Shown here piece after piece: positions 1 through 8,242 of a stretch of 51,974 nt of DNA. Both the position numbers and the translations under genes were made by a program. This DNA comes from Chromatiaceae bacterium (GTDB taxonomy: Bacteria > Pseudomonadota > Gammaproteobacteria > Chromatiales > Chromatiaceae). The stretch lies in the NCBI GenBank assembly GCA_022340805.1, contig JAJDNF010000070.1, positions 1 through 51,974 on the forward strand, written 5' to 3'. The first letter of the stretch is position 1, and each line of letters starts with the position of its first letter. A model generated the notes under the pieces. It saw only the letters and a list, made by a program, of their open reading frames with translations. It was not told the DNA's origin and did not search any database.

Positions 1-492
1 GGGCGACAGTCCTTCTAGTCTGTCGGCCTCTACGTCAGCCTGGAGTTTGCATGAATACAAAGCAAAGCCTGCGTAGTTCTATGAAATTCAGTCGCTTACG
101 CTAAAAAGGCTTGACAACCCGCGGAGCGGTCAAGTTCGCCCTGTGCCCCAATTGCACCAGCCCCCACGCCCCTAGCCAGGCGGTTACCAGTAATTACCAT
201 GGTGGGATTTTCCTCCTTCGGAGAGTTTATTAATACTTGCTAAATATCTTCAAAGACGCGGGAGTCCGCATCGCAAACTATAAGAGGTCTTTTGTTTCCG
301 TTTCACCACGCTTCGGCGGCCAAGAATCAGGCAGCGGCGATACGTCCATCTTCCGACCTCCAGTTGGGCTCCTTTGGGTCGCTTCAGCCGTCCGAGGCGG
401 TAGATCTCAGAACTCTGGAGTGCGTCAGCAGCTCGTGGCCCCTGCCCGATGTCATCGGCTGCGAGATACCTCATGCCTGGACCCCGGGTGAC
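1..492. other. no convincing gene
   Basis: No reading frame here resembles a known family. On the minus strand a strong AGGAGG-type ribosome binding site precedes a 34-codon frame at 200-96, but its peptide is unrecognised. The overlapping frames at 237-491 and 250-474 have no signal peptide and no recognisable motif. The stretch looks like decayed accessory DNA. Confidence 0.4.
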
Positions 493-1494
493 CTACTGCT
501 TATCCGACGGATAGACGACTTTCCAGTCCTGCTTCATGTCCACAACCGTCCAGCCATTCGCCTGCGCTTCGCCAATCCCCTTGTCGAGACGGCCGATGCT
601 GGACTTACGGTCGTAGGCCCACTCGCGCTCGGCATCAGTGTGGCGGACATACAGGCAAAAGCTCAGGCGTTTGCCCGCACAGGTCCACTGCAGCATCTGC
701 AGATCGCCGTCGGAATTGCCGAATGCCGCAATGGGTTGTCTCCCGATGTACTGATTGATTGCTACCGGCTTGCCTTCCTTGTCGTCGAAGAAGTCGAGTT
801 CAGGCAGGCGAACCAGAACCGGTAAGCCGTCGCGCATCTCGAACTTCGTTTTGATGCTGCTGCCAATCACCTGTTCGGGAGGGATTCCATAGATTTTCTC
901 GGTCCACGGACGCATGAACTCGATGCCGCCACCGGAAACGATGAAGGTCTTAAAGCCGTTAGCGCGCAGGAAGGCAAGCAACTCAAGCATAGGCCGGTAG
1001 ACCATTTCGGTGTAAGGCCTTTCGGTCACGGGATGTTTCGCCGTGGCGAGCCAGTCTTGCACGATTTTTCTGAACTCCTCGGTGGTGTTGCCCGCATGAG
1101 TGGCCATGACGATTTCCAGGATGGCATGCTCGCCGCCCTCCAGTGCCGCTTTCACATCGCCCCTCAGTAGCGAGGCGAACGGCTCCTTATCAGTCCACTC
1201 CGGATGCTGAGACGCGAGTACCTTCACGCGATCGAGTGCGAAGAGCAGTTGGAAATACATCGGCTGCTCCGACCAGAGCGTCCCATCGTTGTCGAAGGTG
1301 GCGATACGTTCAGCGGGTGGCACGAAATCAGCCGAGCCCTCCTTGGTGACCTTTGCCACAAATTCAACGATTGATTCTTTCGCTTTGCCATCGTTCCAGG
1401 AGGGAAGCGGATCAGTGGTCTGAGCTATCGCCATACTCCCGAACGTCACGGAGTAGGTCAGCACCAGCGTAGCGACAATTCGTATCTTCATCAT
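493..1494 (-). CDS. periplasmic HAD-family phosphatase
   Basis: Predicted exported haloacid-dehalogenase-superfamily phosphohydrolase, 333 residues. The N-terminus (about residues 1-25) is a signal peptide ending in MAIAQ. Motif I is FDNDGTLW at residues 67-74, with D68 the expected nucleophile and D70 the acid/base. The C-terminal AFGNSDGDLQML is the acidic motif IV that holds magnesium. The phosphoserine-phosphatase-like layout and a long cap between the motifs fit exported HAD proteins often labelled haloacid dehalogenase-like hydrolase. The substrate cannot be told from the sequence. It stands alone on the minus strand, with a 394-bp gap upstream and no co-directional partner in close spacing. 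Confident of the fold, not of the substrate. Confidence 0.85.
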   Translation of the reverse strand: MMKIRIVATLVLTYSVTFGSMAIAQTTDPLPSWNDGKAKESIVEFVAKVTKEGSADFVPPAERIATFDNDGTLWSEQPMYFQLLFALDRVKVLASQHPEWTDKEPFASLLRGDVKAALEGGEHAILEIVMATHAGNTTEEFRKIVQDWLATAKHPVTERPYTEMVYRPMLELLAFLRANGFKTFIVSGGGIEFMRPWTEKIYGIPPEQVIGSSIKTKFEMRDGLPVLVRLPELDFFDDKEGKPVAINQYIGRQPIAAFGNSDGDLQMLQWTCAGKRLSFCLYVRHTDAEREWAYDRKSSIGRLDKGIGEAQANGWTVVDMKQDWKVVYPSDKQ

Positions 1495-1888
1495 GATTGC
1501 GTATCTCCGTCGTGTATTCAGTGTTGAGGCAGCTGGGCGTTGACCATGAGGTTACTGCTCATGTTGGTTCATACGCCGGGCGTGACGACCTCGCTACAAG
1601 GAGTGGCTCAACGTTAGTCGAAGACCGCCTGGCGTCGCAAGGGAATGCTTGATATGTGTCACGACGAAAAGAACGGCGTTAGATTGATGGAGATTTCGAC
1701 AGCCTTCCAAGCGCCGCAAAGGGGTCTGCAAAGCGTCATGACGTGACATCACGTGTGCTCTTGCAGCAGAACGGGTCGAGCCACGCCCCGAGTCGGCGGC
1801 GTCACAGGAGGGCAGGTTGTCCGCTCAACTTTTCGGGCATCCACCGGCTATAGCTCGAAAAGCCATTTCTAAGGATGGACAAGCTAAG
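1495..1888. other. intergenic, no gene seen
   Basis: This gap of nearly 400 bp lies between the HAD gene start and the end of the cytochrome pseudogene. It should hold the HAD promoter. I see no ORF with family resemblance and no strong hairpin. Confidence 0.4.
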
Positions 1889-2315
1889 TCATCGAATTCG
1901 GTATGATGCATGACAATCGACACATGCCGTAGCGACATCTGATAATGCTTTGTAGGTGGGCAGCACTTCTCCTTCTTGCGCTGTCAACGCGAAGCGACTG
2001 GCAGCTCGATGCATGCTTGTCCCAAGCTCTTGCATTGCCTGTGGCATAAACTTCGCCATGTGAGCGGCTCCGTGAGACTCGAGAGAACTCATGCCCAAAC
2101 GAGATTCGGCGACTTGCGCCGCCTCATCCAAATCACCTGCCCCGATTTGCAGAAGAATGTCGTTTAACGCAACCAGATGGTCACGCATGTTAGAGCATAT
2201 GGTCTCGTATCATATCCGGGAGCTCTACGAACTCGCATCTATCTTCCGCAGCGCCCGCAAAACCAAGTGAAATCAACACTAGGCTGACAGCCATTAAACG
2301 CTTAACGGATAGCAA
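1889..2315 (-). pseudogene. frameshifted cytochrome c'-like gene
   Basis: A cytochrome c'-type gene broken by one frameshift. The first part starts at a TTG at 2315-2313 behind an AGGAGG site, encodes a signal peptide (MAVSLVLISLGFAGA) and reads to a TAA at 2192-2190. The second part, from 2188, carries the body and the C-terminal haem site CVDCHASYR. The two frames join naturally around the peptide IRDHML followed by NMRDHLVALND. Only four bases separate CTC and ATG where six would keep the frame, so a 2-nt deletion (or 1-nt insertion) explains the stop. The family is a four-helix bundle of about 130-150 residues with CxxCH near the C-terminus, as seen here. A paralogue lies just upstream at 2359-2793. 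Programmed frameshifting or a sequencing error are alternatives. Confidence 0.75.
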
Positions 2316-2358
2316 TTTGCCCTCCTGAAAAGCAAGCGTCCGCACTATCGAGCCAGCT

Positions 2359-2793
2359 CTAATCAACTTTGAACATGGCGTGGCAAGAAAGGCATTGATG
2401 CATGAGTTGCCCCGTGAACTCCGCCAGTGTTGCCATGTCGTCTGTCTCTGCGCGAATGACTAGCTCTTCGAACATCAAGTGAGTCGGTCCGCCAAGCTCC
2501 TTGAACGACTGGGGAAGCTTGTGCCGAACGGACTCCGGCGTGTTTCGCGCCATGCGATTGCCGGAGTATGCCGCCGACAGCACGATCAACTCCCGGTCTT
2601 CAAGGCCAATGCCAGTGATGATGCCTTGAATGCTTGCCAGCATTTGGCGCATTTCCGACAAGAACTCATTCCTCTCTGCCTCAGTTAGGTGGAGGTTGAT
2701 CCTGGTGTCGATCTCGCTCAAACCGGTTGCAGATGTGCCCGATGCGACAGAGACGAGCACGAGCAAAGCCAAGGAACTGGTGAAGTGATTCAT
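2359..2793 (-). CDS. cytochrome c'-like haem protein
   Basis: Exported c-type cytochrome of 144 residues. The start was placed at the ATG at 2793 because a signal peptide (SSLALLVLVSVASGTSA) begins there. The frame stays open upstream, but that part overlaps the 3' end of the phospholipase D gene in another frame and looks non-coding. The mature part is helical, and the single haem motif CLSCHAMFK sits at the extreme C-terminus, which is the cytochrome c' arrangement (axial His in CxxCH). Cytochromes c' bind NO or CO in the periplasm; whether this one does is inference. It lies 43 bp upstream of the frameshifted paralogue in the same orientation, so the two were probably once co-transcribed. 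Confidence 0.75.
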   Translation of the reverse strand: MNHFTSSLALLVLVSVASGTSATGLSEIDTRINLHLTEAERNEFLSEMRQMLASIQGIITGIGLEDRELIVLSAAYSGNRMARNTPESVRHKLPQSFKELGGPTHLMFEELVIRAETDDMATLAEFTGQLMHQCLSCHAMFKVD

Positions 2794-2921
2794 TATGCTA
2801 GACCATCGCTCGCTCTCAACAAGCCCCGCGTCATGGGACAGCCAGAACCAGCACGCCGGCTGTCCGCTGCGTGGATGCACTTTTCGGTGGGAAAAGCCGA
2901 GCCTGTGACTCGGACCGCCGG

Positions 2922-4460
2922 TCAATAATATTCCTTCGGGAAAGCCTTGAAGATCGCATCCATGACGCGCTGGGCGCCATTGCGCGCGGGCTGCTGTGTC
3001 ACAGTCTCTTCGCTGTTGACCCAATAGGGCTCGCCACGCTCGTCCAAAAACACCTGCCAGGCGTTCTCCGGCCGCATATCGCGTTCCATCAGCCTCGCCA
3101 CGTCAGCCGCCAATCCCGGACTGTCGACGAACGCGCCCGCCTCGGTGTTGATGCTGCTGGAGCGCGGATCAAGGTTCATCGAGCCGATGAACACATGGCG
3201 CCGATCGACCACCGCCGACTTGGTGTGCAGGCCGACGAATTCGCCTTGCACCGGCGGGACTTCTACAATCCCTCGAATCTCCGGGTCGGCGCGCAGTTCG
3301 TACAGTTCGGCCCCGGCATTGATCAGGTCATCGCGCCACTCCTGATAGTGACTGTTAACCGCCGGCACGTCGTGCGAGGCGAGTGAATTGGTCAGGATCC
3401 GCACCCGGACGCCACGATCCGTCAGCCGTCGCACGAGTTTGATCCCTCTTTCGTAAGGAATCAGGTAGGCGTTGGTAATCAACAGCTCCTTTTCGGCCAA
3501 ATCGAAAAAGGAGAGCATCTCGCCGATCATATGCTGCCGGATCTCGCCGCCCGTGGCCTCGTCGTAGGCCACAAAACTGGTACCGACATGCAGCTGACCT
3601 TCCAGATCCGCCAGCTCCGCCGACCAGTCTCTCACCTCTCGCGGAAAGGCTTGCAGTTCCGGCGCGGCACGGTTCTTCGACTGGATCTCGGCCCACTTCT
3701 CCGCAGCGAACTTAGGATCGGGCTCCAGCCTCAGGTTCTGAGCCGAGACGACCCACTCGCTGTTCCAGAAGTGATCGAACATGCCGTTCGCCTGCCGCGC
3801 GATAGGCCCCATACCCAGCAGGTCCAGATCGTGGAAATTGTAGGACTCGCTGAGCCCGAAATAGTGGTCGCCGATGTTGCGACCGCCGAAGATCGCTGCG
3901 ACACCGTCCACGATCAGCAGCTTGTCGTGCATGCGGACGTTCAGCCGCTCCATCTCGGCGATAAACTCAGCGATCCGGCTCCCGAGGTCGCGTCCGCGCC
4001 AGGGATTGAATGCCCGAATCTCGAGGTTCGGGTGGTTCTCCAGCTCCATGATCAACTGGTCCATGCCGACCGTCAGCAGATCATCGACAATCAGCCGAAC
4101 CTGCACACCCCGCTGCGCTGCGCGCACCGCCCGCTCCAGGATGAGCCGACCGACGTTGTCTCCGTACCAGAGATAGGTCTGAACATCGACCGACGATACG
4201 GCCGAATCGATGAGCGCCAGGCGCCATTCCAGCGCCTCTTTGCTCCCATCCAAGGCCCGGAAACCAGACGACTGCGCCCCGTGGCGGGCCGCGATGCGCT
4301 GCGCGATTGCAGCCAGCGGACCTTGCGTTGCCGGGGCTTTGGCGTAGCTCGGCGCGGGTCGAATCAAATCCTCGCTGGGCGGCTTGGTGGCGCAACCTGT
4401 GATCAGGAGTAGCCCAACAAAAAGCGCTGCCAGCACCACCTTGTATTGCACGTTACGCAT
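2922..4460 (-). CDS. phospholipase D family lipoprotein (ClsC/YmdC-like)
   Basis: Phospholipase D superfamily enzyme of 512 residues, probably a cardiolipin-synthase-C-like or related phosphatidyltransferase. The start was set at 4460 because the N-terminus MRNVQYKVV is followed by a hydrophobic stretch and the lipobox LITGC, predicting lipid attachment to the envelope. Two HxKxxxxD catalytic motifs are present: HDKLLIVD followed by GGRNIGD, and HTKSAVVD followed by GSMNLDPRSS. ClsC-type proteins join two phospholipids into cardiolipin, but PLD members also include nucleases and other transferases, so the substrate is inferred. The longer frame up to 4940 belongs to an unrelated broken HAD gene and insertion-sequence DNA and was left out. 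Confidence 0.85.
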   Translation of the reverse strand: MRNVQYKVVLAALFVGLLLITGCATKPPSEDLIRPAPSYAKAPATQGPLAAIAQRIAARHGAQSSGFRALDGSKEALEWRLALIDSAVSSVDVQTYLWYGDNVGRLILERAVRAAQRGVQVRLIVDDLLTVGMDQLIMELENHPNLEIRAFNPWRGRDLGSRIAEFIAEMERLNVRMHDKLLIVDGVAAIFGGRNIGDHYFGLSESYNFHDLDLLGMGPIARQANGMFDHFWNSEWVVSAQNLRLEPDPKFAAEKWAEIQSKNRAAPELQAFPREVRDWSAELADLEGQLHVGTSFVAYDEATGGEIRQHMIGEMLSFFDLAEKELLITNAYLIPYERGIKLVRRLTDRGVRVRILTNSLASHDVPAVNSHYQEWRDDLINAGAELYELRADPEIRGIVEVPPVQGEFVGLHTKSAVVDRRHVFIGSMNLDPRSSSINTEAGAFVDSPGLAADVARLMERDMRPENAWQVFLDERGEPYWVNSEETVTQQPARNGAQRVMDAIFKAFPKEYY

Positions 4461-4533
4461 TGTTCTCAGTCTCTTCCGGTTTGGACTCTGGTCCTGCAAT
4501 CCACGAGCAGCGACTTGGCGGACTCGCACTCTT

Positions 4534-4751
4534 TTAGTTCTTACTAACCACTTCTTTGTCGATATAGGGCCAATATTCGGTCCATCCAGACATCTTGCAT
4601 AGACCCCTTGCAGGCACCCCTCGCTGCCGCGCCGTTTGAGTGCAAATACCCTTTCTTTCGGGATGCCCGCCTGGGAGTACGCAAAAAAATCGGAAGATGA
4701 ATCGCCAAAGGCGTATGCCGACTTCCAACCTCGCTTTACGAACCCTTTTAA
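4534..4751 (-). pseudogene. C-terminal remnant of a HAD/LNS2-like phosphatase
   Basis: The minus strand encodes the end of a HAD-type phosphatase in two frames. One frame reads SAYAFGDSSSDFFAYSQAGI and goes on to a LKRRG segment. The other, entered near 4585, reads SGWTEYWPYIDKEVVSKN and then stops. The G-D-x-x-S-D core followed by AY..AGIPKERVF resembles the motif IV region of lipin/LNS2-like HAD phosphatases. The upstream end is cut exactly at the left inverted repeat of the IS5-type element at 4752, and no N-terminal half is evident on the far side, so the gene is dead: IS-disrupted and frameshifted. Family naming is by resemblance only. Confidence 0.5.
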
Positions 4752-5392
4752 GGGCACCTCGAATAATTCCCAGATTTGGACAGAATAGCAGCCAGAGGAT
4801 AGGCAGAGCGCAGATTGTATGCAACCAAGCTTCTTTGACCAGGAAGATCGGCTGACAAAGCTGGAAAAGCTGGGCGATCCGCTGCCACGACTTGACAGCA
4901 TCGTGGACTGGCAGGCGTTCCGTCCCCTTCTGAAGGTCATTCACCAGAAGCAGCGCAAGAGCAAAGCCGGAAGCAGGCCGCACGAGGTGACGCTGATGTT
5001 GAAGATGCTGGTGCTGCAGGCCCTGTACAACCTTTCGGACGACCAGACCGAGTTCCAGGTCCGTGCCCGTGTCGAACACGTGTTCGGCGATCAGCGCACG
5101 CGTCAGGGCAGCACCCTGGTGCAGACCAAGGGTAAGGTCAGGGCGGCGGTGAAGATCGGGCTGATGAATCTGACTTTCAACATGCGACGACTGGAATTTC
5201 TGCTCAGACCGCAAGCTGCCTGCTGCATGGGCTGAGTGGCCGGTAACCTGCTGAGGGCGGCGGGAAACGGCGAATAGTAGAGATAAAACGGGGTCGCCGG
5301 ATCTGGAAAACAACGAACAACGCGGAGAAATGGCACCGCCGCCGCATTGATTACGCCGATAGCGGCATCAGAACGAATTGATCGAGGTGCCC
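4752..5392 (+). mobile_element. internally deleted IS5-family element
   Basis: A 641-bp remnant bounded by matching inverted repeats: left GGGCACCTCGAATAATTC (4752-4769) and right GAATTGATCGAGGTGCCC (5375-5392), 16 of 18 positions paired. Flanks are TTAA on the left and GTAA on the right, close to the 4-bp target copies expected of IS5 elements but not identical. It contains one transposase frame that has lost its catalytic middle. It can only move if an intact relative supplies transposase. Confidence 0.75.
4819..5235 (+). pseudogene. IS5-family transposase, catalytic core deleted
   Basis: This 138-residue open frame is the N-terminus and the C-terminus of an IS5-type transposase fused in frame. 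The first part has RLDSIVDWQAFRPLL and a SRPHEVTLMLKMLVLQALYN segment, the usual N-terminal helical domain. It passes directly from DDQTEFQ to VRARVEHVFGDQRTRQGSTL, which normally lies about 200 residues later, after the first two Asp residues of the DDE triad. Both deletion ends would read similar DNA (QIRDR and VRARV codons), so recombination between short repeats is a likely cause. It cannot be a working transposase. It might still bind the inverted repeats, but that is speculation. Confidence 0.8.
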
Positions 5393-5617
5393 GTAAGTCA
5401 ACTCGCTTCGCCTAATCTGATTCCATTGTAAAAAAATTCTAGGCCAGCGTTGAAAGGCTCAGCTGCTGATGGCGCTCAGTGCACGTGACTTTTTGCCAGC
5501 AATGACATGGCAATCTGTCAGGTAACCTCTCGGTGCATAGTCCTGACGGCGGGAGCACCGGGCCGTGCCCGTGGTTTTGGGGTATACCCAGCACACATGC
5601 TCGGAGCCACCGATGTC

Positions 5618-7399
5618 CTATTGTCCTTGCATGCTGAACACTGCGCCGTTGCCGACAAGCCTATCGCCGTCAAACGTATAAACCAGCTGGCCATGCGGGC
5701 CCCGCACAATCACGTCATCACGTGAAACTTTGTACGTTCCCGCCGCTTTTAGCCCAAGTACCGTTATGAAGACCGTCTCGTGGTCACGGAAGTCGAACTG
5801 CATTGTGTTGTTCGAATCGACCCATGCCGTCCCAACCAGTCGCGGGTCTCCGCCCGCGGCGATGGCTGCTTCTCTTTCGCGCTCCAGGCGCACGTCCCGC
5901 TGAGCGCGATCTTTATCCACCACGACCGCGATCTCATCCCGACGGGCTTTCGCGGCGGCGACATATTTGCTGCGCACCTGCTCGTCCATGTCCGCCCACC
6001 CGTCCTTGTCCGCGACCTCTCTCTCCGCTTGGGCCAGCCCGGCTTCACTCTCCGGCAGGCGAGCCAAGGCCTGCTCGTACTCCTTCAACGCCTTACGTCC
6101 AATCTGGGCAAGCCGGGCATCAGATGCAGTCACAAACCTTTGGATGACTTCCCGATCCGCCTTTTGCACGATGCCTTGCAGCATCCGGTTGCTGATCGCA
6201 TTGAGCTCCTTGATACCAGCCAGGGTCTCTGGCAATGCAGGCAACTCCTTCTCTGCAGCATGGTTCAACACGGCATTGGCCAGCATCTTTTGACGCGATC
6301 GGGCATGATCAACGAGTTCTCGACGCTGCTCGGTGTTGAGCCCCAGGTTCGCAGTATCGCCGACGATTCTGTCGATTTGTGCGATGCCTTGAGCACCGGC
6401 AGGCACCTCGTCTATCTTTGCCTTGGCCGCAGCGACGGCACGGTCGATCACGGCACTGCGTTCTTTGCGGGTCTTGTCAGCGAATGCCTGATATTCCTCT
6501 TCGGTCAAGGCCACCTTCAGCTGCTTCATGAGTTTTTCGTAGCGCTGCGCCAGAGCCCGGCGCTGATAGATGTCGGTTGGATTCTGTGAGAACTCGGCCT
6601 TGAGTTCCTCAAGTACCGGCGGCTTGATTTCTGCCAGACGCGCCTCGATTCGCGGCAGTTCTCGTTCCTCATATCCTGTTATGCCTCGATAGCGCAGTTC
6701 GCGAATAACGCGATAGGCGGCCTTGCCCGCAGGTCCGGACGTATAGCCGAACTGTCGTTCGAGCTCCTGCACCGCATTGGCATCACTGACGTCGAGGTGG
6801 CTGAGCGATCCGAGCGCAATCAATCCTTCCACCGACGCTGGGGCCGCGATCAATTCATCCACCCCCGCTTTCAAACCAGGAGCACTCACCGGCTCGGGCG
6901 GAACCACTTCGGCCTCTGACACTTTGGCAGTCTGAGCCTCTTGAATCGCTGCCTGCTGCCCCATCTGCTCCGCCACCTTTGGCCGATTTTGCGCCGCGAC
7001 CTTTTCGCGCCTCTCCTGGTAGCGCGCTACGTCTCGTAGGTTAGATGTGAGAAAGCGGCGGGCATTCTGCAAGAGATTGCGCTGGGCGTTATCCCGCGAC
7101 TTCTTCGCTTTTTGAATGCAGCCGTTCCAGGCAGACCGGGCAGAAAGAACGTCCGCTTGCGTCCAGTCGAGTGCCGCCTTTCCGAAGAGAGCCTCGAATT
7201 CTGGTGCAGACATCGCTTTTGGCAGCCATATCTGGCTGTTCTCTGGAAATGGTTCCGAACGGTCTTTTTCGTCGATAGTTTCCGACCACTTTGTCAGGTC
7301 GTCACACGATGGAATGCGGAGATTGTCGGCAGCGGCCACCGACATAACTAGCCAGATGACAACTGTGGTTGCGCAAATAAGGGGGCGGCTTAGGATCAT
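5618..7399 (-). CDS. exported coiled-coil protein of unknown function
   Basis: I do not recognise this 593-residue protein. The start at 7399 was chosen because GGAG lies 8 nt upstream and the sequence opens with a signal peptide (ICATTVVIWLVMSVAAA) before a mature start near ADNLRIPSC. Residues about 90-150 and 240-480 are rich in Glu, Lys, Arg and Ala with heptad-like spacing and probably form long helices or coiled coils. A short region near 185-215 is more hydrophobic. The last 70 residues (from LVGTAWVDSNNTMQFDF) look like a small beta-rich domain that includes GTYKVSRDDVIVRG. Only two cysteines are obvious in the mature protein near the N-terminus. It is isolated, with no operon partner, between two insertion-sequence remnants. 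Confidence 0.75.
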   Translation of the reverse strand: MILSRPLICATTVVIWLVMSVAAADNLRIPSCDDLTKWSETIDEKDRSEPFPENSQIWLPKAMSAPEFEALFGKAALDWTQADVLSARSAWNGCIQKAKKSRDNAQRNLLQNARRFLTSNLRDVARYQERREKVAAQNRPKVAEQMGQQAAIQEAQTAKVSEAEVVPPEPVSAPGLKAGVDELIAAPASVEGLIALGSLSHLDVSDANAVQELERQFGYTSGPAGKAAYRVIRELRYRGITGYEERELPRIEARLAEIKPPVLEELKAEFSQNPTDIYQRRALAQRYEKLMKQLKVALTEEEYQAFADKTRKERSAVIDRAVAAAKAKIDEVPAGAQGIAQIDRIVGDTANLGLNTEQRRELVDHARSRQKMLANAVLNHAAEKELPALPETLAGIKELNAISNRMLQGIVQKADREVIQRFVTASDARLAQIGRKALKEYEQALARLPESEAGLAQAEREVADKDGWADMDEQVRSKYVAAAKARRDEIAVVVDKDRAQRDVRLEREREAAIAAGGDPRLVGTAWVDSNNTMQFDFRDHETVFITVLGLKAAGTYKVSRDDVIVRGPHGQLVYTFDGDRLVGNGAVFSMQGQ

Positions 7400-7623
7400 G
7401 CGCTGACTCCTTCGATCCAGAAGTTGTCTGAAGCATCCTGCCAAAATTCGACGGTCAATTGAACCGACGCGTTGGCGGCCACGGTTTCAGCGAGCACAGC
7501 GCTTTCGCCAATCACTCATGTGTGCGTGAAATAGGCATATCTGTAACGAATTGCTGGCTCAATAGTGGCCGGCTATCAGATAATGGTCGTTCCGTGTTAG
7601 CGACGCCGAAGTGTCGCCACGAT

Positions 7624-7771
7624 GTTGACTTGCACTAAACATTGAACCACTTTTGCATCGAAGCTTGACCCGACGACGAAATTCCATCTATCTGAAACCT
7701 TGGAGAAATGCATGACTCGAGGTGGTCCACGAAGATACGCAAATCTGGTTCACGCGAGCACGCAATTCAAT
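7624..7771 (+). repeat. 148-bp MITE-like repeat, copy 1
   Basis: This copy is about 90% identical (about 134 of 148 positions by eye) to the reverse complement of 10525-10672 and has exactly the same length. Its ends, GTTGACTTGC and GCAATTCAAT, are slightly decayed versions of the terminal inverted repeats GTTGAATTGC / GCAATTCAAC seen in copy 2. Its right end abuts the truncated transposase at 7772 exactly. A short frame beginning at the internal ATG near 7712 is shared by both copies but differs downstream. Confidence 0.75.
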
Positions 7772-8058
7772 ACTACTTGGCGCTGAACGACATCGACCAC
7801 ACCAAGATCAAGGCGAAATCACCACAGACCAACGGCATCTACGAGCGCTTCCACAAGACGATCCTGGACGAGTTCTACAAGGTGACGTTCCGGAAGAAGC
7901 TCTACGCCGATCTGGAGAGCCTGCAGCAGGACTTGGACGGCTGGCTGCTGTACTACAATCAGGAACGGACTCATCAGGGCAAGATGTGCTGTGGCCGTAC
8001 GCCGCTGGCCACGCTGGAAGACGGCAAACAAATCTGGCAGGAAAAACTCGTAGGCTGA
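7772..8058 (+). pseudogene. C-terminal stump of an IS481/IS3-type transposase
   Basis: About 95 codons of the C-terminal half of an rve-type integrase/transposase: YYLALNDIDH, KSPQTNGIYERFHKTILDEF and a WLLYYNQERTHQGKMCCGRT segment. The Glu in NGIYERF is the last residue of the DDE triad; the two Asp residues and the DNA-binding domain are missing. The coding part begins at the edge of the 148-bp repeat, so insertion of that repeat or recombination at it removed the 5' end. The apparent ATG at 7708 lies in the repeat and is not the original start. Confidence 0.8.
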
Positions 8059-8109
8059 ATTTGACCTGACAGTCACGCCATCGAAACCGGTAACTGTCAG
8101 ATCAAGTCC
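8059..8109 (+). mobile_element. right end of the truncated IS
   Basis: After the transposase stop come CTGACAGT and ACTGTCAG arms and then ATCAAGTC. Read from outside, this gives GACTTGATCTGACAGTTACC, the kind of terminal repeat found on IS481/IS3-like elements with this transposase. The matching left end was not found in the window. Confidence 0.45.
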
Positions 8110-8188
8110 CGACTACTACATTTTAATCGCGGCCAGGCACCGCTCCCGCGAAGGTATTATCAACAGGCCATGGCGACACCAGATAAAC

Positions 8189-8211
8189 GGGGGTGTGATT
8201 TCAACACCCCC
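8189..8211 (-). terminator. hairpin after the CYTH gene
   Basis: Perfect 8-bp stem GGGGGTGT / ACACCCCC with a 7-nt loop, about 32 nt past the stop of the CYTH gene. The following T-tract (GTTTATC) is weak, so termination is probable rather than certain. Confidence 0.5.
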
Positions 8212-8242
8212 TCCCTCCCAGGCCGGAGAATCTATCTCCGAC

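Noticed and set aside
96..200. 34-codon minus-strand ORF behind a strong ribosome binding site
   Set aside because: The site is good, but the peptide (MVITGNRLARGVGAG and on) has no known family and too little sequence to judge.
3531..4412. Plus-strand 293-codon frame
   Set aside because: Antisense shadow of the phospholipase D gene.
4461..4940. N-terminal extension of the phospholipase D frame
   Set aside because: It reads through a HAD remnant and IS5 DNA; the true start has a lipoprotein signal at 4460.
7624..7771. 148-bp repeat as an integron attC site
   Set aside because: The ends have GTT outside left and AAC outside right, the opposite polarity to attC core sites, and no integron integrase or cassette array is present.
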